This document shows, piece by piece, positions 46,096 through 53,745 of a stretch of 64,000 nucleotides of DNA. Every line of letters begins with the position of its first letter. Position 1 is the first letter of the stretch. Both the position numbers and the translations under genes were made by a program. Location of the stretch: positions 62,001-126,000 of the forward strand of contig CAADGV010000024.1 of the NCBI GenBank assembly GCA_900696645.1, given 5' to 3'. The DNA is from an uncultured Chlorobiota bacterium (lineage in GTDB: Bacteria; Bacteroidota; Ignavibacteria; UBA10030; UBA6906). Below the pieces are notes generated by a model. That model saw nothing but the letters and a program-made list of their open reading frames with translations. It did no database searches and was not told where the DNA came from.

Positions 46096-49000
46096 CTAAA
46101 ACCCGTTAGGGTTTTCCTTTCCCTGTATCACGATGAGCTTCAGTGTCTTCGTCGCGCCGAATTCCGGCAACTCGATGTGGGCGATGTACACACCGCTGCC
46201 AACTTGCAGCCCGAATTCATTCTGTAAATCCCACTCAACAAACTGCGAGCCTTCTGCTCCGTCGTCCTTCACCAGCGTTCGTACAAGCTGCCCCGCAAGA
46301 TTGAAGACGCGGATCGTCGCCTTCGCAGGAAGCCGGGTGAACGTCACGCGGCGTTTCGATAATCCTGTCGGCGTAACGGCTTCTCCGTAGTAGGGATTGG
46401 GAACAACGTTGATTGCAGCAATATCAGCGCGGATTTGATTCTTATCGTTGAAAACAGGGCCTTGCGGCGTTATTTCTTTGATGTCACCGTGCCTGATTTC
46501 ATGGAATTTGATGAACTTGATCACAGTTCCTACAGGAGGAGGTAGGCCGTCGTTGTCTTTGTCGGCGATCTGAATTCCCCACAAAGCATTCCCTTGCTCA
46601 TCGGGACTTTGTGATGCTCTGAAGACTTCCGTCAGAAGGCCTGATACTCCTATCGAATCATTTCCGCCAACCGGATAGCGAATATCCGTAACGTGAATCG
46701 GCTCGAAGATCTTGAACAGCGTGTCCGTGTACAGCACGCCGTACGGCGTCACGTTCCACGTGTCGGGAGTATTACCCGAATCCCTAAACGACGCAATTAC
46801 CTGAACCGGAACATCATCCGGTCCGCGCCCGACATCCCACACCGAAAACGGAACCTTCACTGCCTTCGATTGGATATTGAGAACAATCATCCGCACAGCA
46901 TAACTTCCCACACCGTCAAACCTGATCTCATAATCCCGCTGCGTAGTGCCGACACCGTTCAACGAGCGAAGTGTTCGCCGCTGACTGAGAACCGTGTAGT
47001 TCGAATTCGGATTGTCGGGGCCGTACGCGTTGTTGCCCCGTTCATCCAGCACATAGCGCAACCCTACGGGCGGAATGCCGATTGTGACATCAAATCCCCC
47101 TTCTGCAACCTTATAAGGAACCCTGCCGCTGAGGTCGGTAATGTTGGAGTAGATGGATTTTCCGCTTGTGGCGTTGATGATGCTCCACTTGTACGATTTG
47201 CTTGATGTTGTTGTGTCGAAACGAACATGATACGAGCTACCAGTTTGCCCCCGCGGATTGTAGATAACAGGAACAACAACCGCGTCGCTGTTGCCGACGA
47301 TATTCTTGACGAGAACCGTATCTCCAACATTGTAGGGGTAGAGGGCTCCAGGCGTTTTTGATTGGGGGATGACAGTGATAATCTCAGGGGCACTTTCTAT
47401 ACTGCGGATGATGGTTGTGTTATCCGTTGTGTAGTTGTAGGCCGTTACCGCAAAATGGTACTGCTGGCCGTTGACAAGCGATCTGTTCCAGATTGCATCC
47501 TGAGTGATCAGCAGACTCCGCTGAATGCCGCTATCAGTTCCGTATTGTACAGGCCTGAAGTAGATATCGCCTGCCTGTTCATCAAACACTTCTTGAGAAA
47601 TGGTTTTGACATTATTTGCGAGATCAAACGTTACAAGTCGCTTCGCGTTCGTCAGATCCGTTGCACCATCGGGGACCTGATATATATTGTATCCCTCAAA
47701 CCTGTATCCTCCGAAGAGGAGAGGGACTTCGGTTTCGGCAATGCTCGCCGAATCCAAACTCCAATCCAGCAATACCTGCCGGTCAAGTCCGAATGCCTTG
47801 ACCTTCGGCGGGGCCGGGGCTTTCGGCTGATTGAAGCCGTTGTTGTAAGCGAGTTGCGCCGCTTTGTCGTTGTACTTCATGACTTTGATGCTGGAGATGT
47901 TGTCGGTTCCCAGCCCGCCGACAACAGCAAGCACAACCTCCTGTGTGTCGCCCAACGCCATTGTGAAGGGACCCGACGAGAGCGTAACTTCCCTGTCTCC
48001 GGGAAGCAGCGGCGATCCATCAAGCCAGCCGTAATTCAGAACCGGGTCGCCGTGAGCCCAATACTTCGAGGCTGTTTGAGTTGTCGGATTGATAAGCGGA
48101 GCAGGATCCGGCGGCCCGACAGGTGACGGCGGCAACCCGCGGAGTACCTGATACCATCCATTCGCCGCAAAATTCCCGCCTCCCGGTGGTTGATAGCGTG
48201 AACCATTTCGTACATGCCGGTCGTAATAAACGAATGATGTCATCGGGAGATTGATGTAGCCCGGACCTTTTGTTTTCAGATTGACGATGGCAAAATCCGA
48301 CGCGTCATCAATTCCATTCTTATTCCGATCCTGACCTGCAACACCGGGAACTACAGGGCCATGAATGAAATCAAAACCAACTGCCGGAGGAGGAAGGAGG
48401 AAGTTGTTGAACAAACGATCTGTTACGGCAGCGTTGTACACATAGCCAAGATTCAGCAGCGTATCGCAAGCGGCATAATCGTCGGTGGCGTCGCCGATAT
48501 CCGGGTCCGACATTTGCGCGATGTACATGCTGTCGATCCGGGCCGCGGCAGACGTTGATGACAAGCCTTTGTAAATGAGCCGGAACCGCTTGTACACGAC
48601 GTTCGCCAATGCGTCTGTACGGTTGTAGCCCCAGACTGTTCCCTGCAACTCCATACCGACGGGCTGTGAAGAGAACGGCCGCGAAGCAATCACGTCGTTA
48701 CATACATACCACAATACCATATCGGCATCGGCGTAACCGGGAGTCTCGCCATCGAGTTTGCCATTGCGGTTCAGGTCTTCGCCGGGGTCAAGCACACCGT
48801 TGCGGTTGACATCTTCGCCCCAATCAAGCACGCCATTGTTTGCGCCGACAAGCTGGCCGTTCTGATCAAGATAGCCGGTGTCATAAAACGGAGCGCCGAA
48901 TTCCCACGGCCATTCCGCCCAATCCTTTTGGTAGGCGTTCCGAAGCGCGATGATGTCGGCTGTTGTCACGTTAGTTGGGATTTTTCGGTAGGTTTCTGCC

Positions 49001-49440
49001 GCATCCTGCCGCAAATCTGTTTTACGAAAATCGCGCCGAATTCTATACATGCGAACAGTACTGTCATTAGGATTCTGCACGCTGCTTGTCCGAAGTCCGA
49101 GAATTGCTCCCTGCCGCATTCCGCTTGTGAAGTACTGTCCGTTCACGTGAAGCCGGTTGATGTTGCCGTCACGCAATCTTCCTCCCCAAATCAGTCCCGA
49201 GGCAAACACAATGTTCGATGTTCCTTTCGGGTAGAACATCCCTGCGCCGGAGAACAGGCCGCCGGGATATTCCTGATTGCCGTTTGAATTGTACCATCCG
49301 ATCATTCTGTTGATGTTCAACGGAACAATTGTCGGAGTGCCGGCAATCCCCTCAGTCCCCGTCGGCAGAAATGGTTTGTCTTGCGAGATAAGAGTGAACG
49401 GCAGGATGAACACTACAGCTACAACAAGTAATCGCTTCAT
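46096..49440 (-). CDS. Large secreted protein with C-terminal FlgD-like/type IX sorting region
   Basis: The 1114-residue protein has a signal peptide ('LLVVAVVFILPFTLISQ'). A long beta-rich region and dockerin-like calcium repeats near 210-240 ('DVNRNGVLDPGEDLNRNGKL') follow. A fibronectin-like region lies near 560-690. The C-terminal domain 'RVTFTRLPAKATIRVFNLAG' then 'GVYIAHIEL ... KTLKLIVIQ' is FlgD/Por-secretion-like. It is predicted to be exported and cell-surface bound or released by a type IX system. Function unknown. It is convergent with the receptor-lipoprotein pair, 6 bases apart with no terminator between. Confidence 0.85.
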   Translation of the reverse strand: MKRLLVVAVVFILPFTLISQDKPFLPTGTEGIAGTPTIVPLNINRMIGWYNSNGNQEYPGGLFSGAGMFYPKGTSNIVFASGLIWGGRLRDGNINRLHVNGQYFTSGMRQGAILGLRTSSVQNPNDSTVRMYRIRRDFRKTDLRQDAAETYRKIPTNVTTADIIALRNAYQKDWAEWPWEFGAPFYDTGYLDQNGQLVGANNGVLDWGEDVNRNGVLDPGEDLNRNGKLDGETPGYADADMVLWYVCNDVIASRPFSSQPVGMELQGTVWGYNRTDALANVVYKRFRLIYKGLSSTSAAARIDSMYIAQMSDPDIGDATDDYAACDTLLNLGYVYNAAVTDRLFNNFLLPPPAVGFDFIHGPVVPGVAGQDRNKNGIDDASDFAIVNLKTKGPGYINLPMTSFVYYDRHVRNGSRYQPPGGGNFAANGWYQVLRGLPPSPVGPPDPAPLINPTTQTASKYWAHGDPVLNYGWLDGSPLLPGDREVTLSSGPFTMALGDTQEVVLAVVGGLGTDNISSIKVMKYNDKAAQLAYNNGFNQPKAPAPPKVKAFGLDRQVLLDWSLDSASIAETEVPLLFGGYRFEGYNIYQVPDGATDLTNAKRLVTFDLANNVKTISQEVFDEQAGDIYFRPVQYGTDSGIQRSLLITQDAIWNRSLVNGQQYHFAVTAYNYTTDNTTIIRSIESAPEIITVIPQSKTPGALYPYNVGDTVLVKNIVGNSDAVVVPVIYNPRGQTGSSYHVRFDTTTSSKSYKWSIINATSGKSIYSNITDLSGRVPYKVAEGGFDVTIGIPPVGLRYVLDERGNNAYGPDNPNSNYTVLSQRRTLRSLNGVGTTQRDYEIRFDGVGSYAVRMIVLNIQSKAVKVPFSVWDVGRGPDDVPVQVIASFRDSGNTPDTWNVTPYGVLYTDTLFKIFEPIHVTDIRYPVGGNDSIGVSGLLTEVFRASQSPDEQGNALWGIQIADKDNDGLPPPVGTVIKFIKFHEIRHGDIKEITPQGPVFNDKNQIRADIAAINVVPNPYYGEAVTPTGLSKRRVTFTRLPAKATIRVFNLAGQLVRTLVKDDGAEGSQFVEWDLQNEFGLQVGSGVYIAHIELPEFGATKTLKLIVIQGKENPNGF

Positions 49441-49570
49441 TCGTTGATGAGTATTTGAGAATCGGGTTTTGCCGGTGATTCAATGTACGCACACAACGAA
49501 AAAGTTGCAATGAACGTGGTTGCATCTCAGATGATTCTTTTGTTGTTTTTCGGAGTCGTTTTTGTAACGA

Positions 49571-51709
49571 ATGAGACTTTCTGACAAAATGAAAACCATC
49601 AACACGGTCTTTGCGGTTCACAATCATCAACCCATCGGCAATTTTGAGAAGGTGTTTGAGGAAGCATATCAACATTCCTACAAACCATTCCTTGATGTTC
49701 TTTCAGGGCATCCAGCAATCAAGATCACGCAGCATTGGACCGGAACGCTGCTTGAATGGCTTGTTGCGAAGCATCCCGAGTTGGTTGAGAAGATGAGGGA
49801 AATGGTGAAGCGCGGGCAGTTGGAACTGCTGACCGGCTCGTACTATGAGGCGATTCTTGCCATCATTCCCGAATCTGACCGGATCGGGCAGATCAATAAA
49901 CTCTCGGACTATATCCATAAAATCTTCGATTACGAACCGCGGGGAATGTGGCTCGCCGAACGGGTCTGGGAACAGCAGCTTGTTGCTTCGTTAGCGAAAG
50001 CCGGCGTTGAGTTTGTGACTGTTGACGATACCCATTTCCGTCACGTTGGGTTGCATGATGAGGAATTGCTCGGCTACTACATCACGGAAGAGCAAGGGCA
50101 AACGCTACGTGTTCTGCCGATCGACAAAATGTTGCGCTACACGGTTCCATTTCGACCGCTCGAAGAGACATTACATTATCTCCAAAACGTCTCGTTCGAG
50201 AACGGCATGCGAGTCGTCATCAACGCCGATGATGGAGAGAAGTTCGGCGTGTGGCCCAAAACCTATGACACAGTGTACACGAACGGCTGGCTTGAATCTT
50301 TCTGCAAGATGGTTGAAGAGAATGCGTGGATCAGAATGCTGCATCTTTCCGACGTTGTCGACACATTTCCGCCGCAAGGAAGAATTTATCTTCCAACGGC
50401 TTCATACCCCGAGATGTTGAAATGGGCGCTGAACCCCACGGCATTTCTTCAGCTCGAAAATTTTGAAAGGGAGCTGAAGGAACGTCATCACGACGAAGAA
50501 CATATGATGTTCGTTCGGGGAGGATATTGGAGAAATTTTCTGGCAAAATACCCCGAATCGAATCACATGCACAAGAAAATGCTGCGCATTGCTAAACGTG
50601 CCGAGAGATTGTCCGGCAAACAGCTATTGCCGCAGGATGTTCTCGACAATATCTGGGCCGGACAGTGCAATGATCCGTACTGGCACGGCGTATTCGGCGG
50701 ATTGTACTTGCCGAACCTGCGGTTTCCCGTGTACCGGAGTCTGCTTCAAGCAGAAAGCAAACTCGATGCAATAGAGAAACTCCCTCCGATCAGAGTGGAA
50801 GAATCAGACTTTGATTGTGACGGAATGAATGAAATTCTGCTCGAATCAGATATTATGAATTTGTATTTCAAGCCTGAAGTTGGAGGGAGTCTCGTCGAAT
50901 TCGATTACAAACCTGCCGCATTCAATCTTCTCGATATTCTCAGCAGAAGGGAGGAAGGCTATCACCGCCGCCTGATGGCGCAGGGCGGCAAGTTAGAAGA
51001 CGCGGCGAATATCCATGACAGTGTGCTGGTAAAGGAGTTAGGACTCGAGAATCATCTGCACTTCGACTGGTACCGTCATGCTTCGCTGATTGATCATTTT
51101 TTCGGCCCAGATACGACACTCGAGCAATATGCACAATGCAAGTATCTTGAGTTGGGGGATTTCGTCAACCAACCGTACACGCACAAAGTTTCTGTTGGAA
51201 AAGACGGAGTCAAGATAACGATGAGACGAGACGGGGCGTTGTGGTTTGGCGAGAAACCTCACCGCATAACTGTCCAGAAAGTTGTGACGGTTAAGAAAGG
51301 AGATTCGGGATTCACAGTTGATTATACGATATCGAACCGCGAGCAGAATGCTGTTGATATCTGGTTCGGGGCAGAGTTTTGCGTCGGCATGATGGCGGGC
51401 GATGCACATGATCGCTACTACGAAATCGAAAAGCGGCCACTTGAGGATAAGCGGCTTCGGAGTACCGGCGTGGAAGAGAATGTCAAACGCTTCGGGCTGG
51501 TTGATGAATGGCTCGGCATAGAGACGACATTTGTGCTAAAGCAACCTGCCGCCTTGTGGCGTCATCCAATTGAGACAGTCTCACTCTCCGAAGCCGGATT
51601 CGAGCGGATCTACCAATGCTCGGTTGTCACGCCAACGTGGAAGACGACGCTGTTGAAGGAAGTAAAATATCAGGTCGTCCAGAAAGTGAGGTTGTTGAGT
51701 CCCGCATGA
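49571..51709 (+). CDS. GH57 4-alpha-glucanotransferase / alpha-amylase
   Basis: The 712-residue protein has a GH57 catalytic barrel (about 8-300) and a beta-rich C-terminal domain of the glucanotransferase type (about 430-710). It starts 'NTVFAVHNHQPIGNF'. The nucleophile is Glu130 in 'GMWLAERVWEQQ'; the acid/base Asp is in 'VINADDGEKFGVWP' (about 220). No signal peptide is visible, so it should be cytoplasmic, acting on glycogen or maltodextrins. The start may be ATG 49571 or ATG 49589; neither has a clear ribosome site. It overlaps the next gene (ATGA). Confidence 0.9.
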   Translation: MRLSDKMKTINTVFAVHNHQPIGNFEKVFEEAYQHSYKPFLDVLSGHPAIKITQHWTGTLLEWLVAKHPELVEKMREMVKRGQLELLTGSYYEAILAIIPESDRIGQINKLSDYIHKIFDYEPRGMWLAERVWEQQLVASLAKAGVEFVTVDDTHFRHVGLHDEELLGYYITEEQGQTLRVLPIDKMLRYTVPFRPLEETLHYLQNVSFENGMRVVINADDGEKFGVWPKTYDTVYTNGWLESFCKMVEENAWIRMLHLSDVVDTFPPQGRIYLPTASYPEMLKWALNPTAFLQLENFERELKERHHDEEHMMFVRGGYWRNFLAKYPESNHMHKKMLRIAKRAERLSGKQLLPQDVLDNIWAGQCNDPYWHGVFGGLYLPNLRFPVYRSLLQAESKLDAIEKLPPIRVEESDFDCDGMNEILLESDIMNLYFKPEVGGSLVEFDYKPAAFNLLDILSRREEGYHRRLMAQGGKLEDAANIHDSVLVKELGLENHLHFDWYRHASLIDHFFGPDTTLEQYAQCKYLELGDFVNQPYTHKVSVGKDGVKITMRRDGALWFGEKPHRITVQKVVTVKKGDSGFTVDYTISNREQNAVDIWFGAEFCVGMMAGDAHDRYYEIEKRPLEDKRLRSTGVEENVKRFGLVDEWLGIETTFVLKQPAALWRHPIETVSLSEAGFERIYQCSVVTPTWKTTLLKEVKYQVVQKVRLLSPA

Positions 51710-52356
51710 ATGCATTTTCCGGCGAGCAAAGACGGCCGCAACTCCACAACCGGGCTTTTGCCCTTGCCATCTTCACAATCATTTACAATATCATTGAGGG
51801 GCTAATCTCAACGTATCTGGGATACGAGGATGAAACGCTGGTGTTGTTCGGCTTCGGACTGGACAGTTACATTGAGGCGATTTCGGGGCTGGGAATTGCA
51901 CACATGGTACTGCGCATCAGGCAGAATCAGAATGTTGTGCGCGACGACTTTGAGCGGACAGCGTTGCGCATTACCGGCTCGGCATTCTACGGCCTTACGA
52001 TTGTTTTGGCAGCGATGGCAATCAACAACATTGTTATCGGGCACGTGCCGGCGACAACATTCTGGGGTGTTGTAATTTCGTGCATTTCCATTCTTGTGAT
52101 GATTGGATTGATGCGGGCGAAAAACACTGTGGGTCGTGAACTCGGATCGGATGCAATAATGGCCGACGCACGGTGCACGATGATCTGCATCTACATGTCC
52201 ATTGTGTTGCTCGCAGCCAGCGCGATCTACGAGCTGACCCATATTGCGTATGTTGATGCTCTCGGCACGGCGGGTCTTGCGTACTTTTCCTTTACCGAGG
52301 GGAAAGAATGTTTCGAGAAGGCGAAATCGGATGCGCTGTGCGGATGCGAGCACTGA
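51706..52356 (+). CDS. Cation-diffusion-facilitator-like membrane protein
   Basis: The 216-residue protein has about six hydrophobic segments and an acidic motif in the second ('LFGFGLDSYIEAISGLGIA'). This layout recalls the membrane half of cation diffusion facilitators but without the cytoplasmic metal-binding domain. It ends in Cys-rich 'SDALCGCEH'. The start at 51706 overlaps the GH57 stop; the longer frame from 51616 lies inside that gene. Substrate unknown; a metal is possible because of the acidic motif and terminal Cys/His. Confidence 0.75.
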   Translation: MNAFSGEQRRPQLHNRAFALAIFTIIYNIIEGLISTYLGYEDETLVLFGFGLDSYIEAISGLGIAHMVLRIRQNQNVVRDDFERTALRITGSAFYGLTIVLAAMAINNIVIGHVPATTFWGVVISCISILVMIGLMRAKNTVGRELGSDAIMADARCTMICIYMSIVLLAASAIYELTHIAYVDALGTAGLAYFSFTEGKECFEKAKSDALCGCEH

Positions 52357-52388
52357 AACTTCTTGTTCGGCTCAATCTTGACCGGGTT

Positions 52389-52417
52389 TTGTTTGTTTGG
52401 CTTTTTCGCGATATTTA
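52389..52417 (+). promoter_or_regulatory. Possible promoter for the VapB-like gene
   Basis: TTGTTT (52389-52394), 17-bp spacer, TATTTA (52412-52417), 24 bases before the antitoxin ATG. It is weaker than the other promoters here. Confidence 0.45.
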
Positions 52418-52441
52418 ATGCAGTTAGACGACTGAGGATAT

Positions 52442-52654
52442 ATGGACTCTCCCAAAATACAAGATAGATTTGACAGGTTGCCAGAATCTGCCAAGAAACA
52501 AGTATTGGAATTGATCGATTCCTTGGCGGTAGCTGCTGTGGAACGGACAAACCGTAACGGCGGCTTCTCGTTCTCATGGGAGGGCGGCCTTGCTGACTTG
52601 AAAACGAAATACACTTCAGTTGAGCTTCAGCATAAAATCAACGACTTCAGGTGA
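52442..52654 (+). CDS. VapB-type (DUF2281-like) antitoxin
   Basis: This 70-residue small protein has the DUF2281-like pattern: a helical N-terminal part ('RFDRLPESAKKQVLELIDSL') and the C-terminal 'FSFSWEGGLADLKTKYTSVE' then 'LQHKINDFR'. Relatives with 'YTSVELQHKA..WR' tails pair with PIN-domain toxins. It overlaps the PIN gene downstream, as usual for toxin-antitoxin pairs. The antitoxin itself looks complete although its toxin does not. Confidence 0.8.
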   Translation: MDSPKIQDRFDRLPESAKKQVLELIDSLAVAAVERTNRNGGFSFSWEGGLADLKTKYTSVELQHKINDFR

Positions 52655-52899
52655 TGTTTCTCGTTGATACGAACGTCTTTCTTGAAATTCTGCTTGCGCA
52701 GGACGGGAAAGAGAAATGCAAAGCCTTCCTAAAGGATCATAGCGATAGTATTCACATCTCTGACCTCTCGCTGCACTCCATTGGAATAATACTCTTTCGT
52801 GAGAAACAGGCGGCAGTATTTCACCGCTTCATCCTGATTGTTACTCTTGATGCCGATTTTAGGAGAGTCGAAAGCACAGGAGCAATGCTGTTCCTCTGA
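52651..52899 (+). pseudogene. PIN-domain (VapC-like) toxin with internal deletion
   Basis: The 82-residue frame begins like an intact PIN toxin ('FLVDTNVFLEILLAQDG', first catalytic Asp; 'ISDLSLHSIGIILFREK', second acidic position) and ends like one ('LIVTLDADFRRVES'). The family is usually about 130 residues. The middle, which holds the 'LDFDDAY'-type acidic motif, is missing, as if about 45 residues had been cut out in frame after 'FHRFI'. The nuclease is therefore probably dead. Start GTG 52651 or ATG 52654. The comparison with the family is from memory. Confidence 0.72.
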
Positions 52900-52919
52900 A
52901 TCTTGACGAAGGGCCTTCT

Positions 52920-53657
52920 CTGTACACTCAACCTCATATCAGCGTCATAATTCCCGCCCTCAACGAGGAAAAGCTTCTCGAAGGGATGTTGAAACAGTTC
53001 ACGCCTGACATCATCCGGCAATACAACATTGAACTTGTTGTCAGCGATGGCGGCAGCACCGACCGCACGCTGGACATTGCCCGGAACTATGCTCACGTGA
53101 TTGTTGAGAATACCGCGAACGTGAAACAAACTATTTCGCTCGGCAGGAACGAAGGCGCCAAACATGCCTCCGGCGAGATATTTGTGTTCCTGAATGCCGA
53201 TACGCTTGTCAAGGATGTTCCGTATTTCTTTCGCCGCATCAACGAAGAGATTCAAGCGGAACGCCTTGCTGCAATTACATGCAGCGTTGAGATTTATCCG
53301 CATGAGAGAAGGACGATCGACAAGTATTATCACGGCTTCTACAACCGGTTTTTCTATATGATGAATGTTGTGGGAATGGGCATGGGCCGGGGCGAGTGTC
53401 ATATCATGAAACGTGAGGTGTTTGAGCAGGTGAACGGCTATGCAGCCAAAATTGCGGCCGGCGAGGATTATGATATGTTTCGTCGTCTAGAGAAGATCGG
53501 TCGTATTAAGTTCCTGAAAGATGTAGTTGTATATGAATCTCCCCGCCGCTACCGCAAGTACGGCTATGCATACGTTACGGCATCCTGGTTCATGAACTTC
53601 CTTGCTGTGCAATTCCTTCGCCGATCCATTCTTGACGAGTGGAAACCGGTGCGGTAA
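52920..53657 (+). CDS. GT2-family glycosyltransferase with non-standard start
   Basis: The 245-residue GT-A fold enzyme has 'ISVIIPALNEEKLLEGML' (first strand), 'VVSDGGSTDRTLDIA', 'GRNEGAKHASGEIFVFLNAD' (metal-binding region) and 'GRGECHIMKREVFEQVNGY'. The C-terminus has a hydrophobic patch ('TASWFMNFLAVQFL'). The ATG at 52986 would delete the conserved first strand. The frame is open only from 52863 and holds no ATG, GTG or TTG before the motif. A CTG at 52920 with GAAGGG upstream is my best guess. Acceptor and donor unknown. Confidence 0.75.
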   Translation: MYTQPHISVIIPALNEEKLLEGMLKQFTPDIIRQYNIELVVSDGGSTDRTLDIARNYAHVIVENTANVKQTISLGRNEGAKHASGEIFVFLNADTLVKDVPYFFRRINEEIQAERLAAITCSVEIYPHERRTIDKYYHGFYNRFFYMMNVVGMGMGRGECHIMKREVFEQVNGYAAKIAAGEDYDMFRRLEKIGRIKFLKDVVVYESPRRYRKYGYAYVTASWFMNFLAVQFLRRSILDEWKPVR

Positions 53658-53666
53658 GCGGCAGCA

Positions 53667-53695
53667 TTGCAACTGAGCCGCGCATTCGCTATTCT
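53667..53695 (+). promoter_or_regulatory. Promoter for aceK
   Basis: TTGCAA (53667-53672), 17-bp spacer, TATTCT (53690-53695), giving a leader of about 45 bases before the ATG at 53746. Confidence 0.75.
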
Positions 53696-53745
53696 TCTTG
53701 CAACATCCCCTCACTGTACGCTTTCAGTTCTTTCCTCAATCATCT

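Noticed and set aside
47362-48126. A 254-residue open frame opposite the giant secreted-protein gene
   Set aside because: The minus-strand frame is continuous for 1114 codons with a signal peptide and sorting domain; the plus-strand frame has no motif or start signal.
52986-53657. Glycosyltransferase starting at the ATG 52986
   Set aside because: It would remove the conserved first strand ISVIIPALNEE that is encoded in the same frame just upstream.
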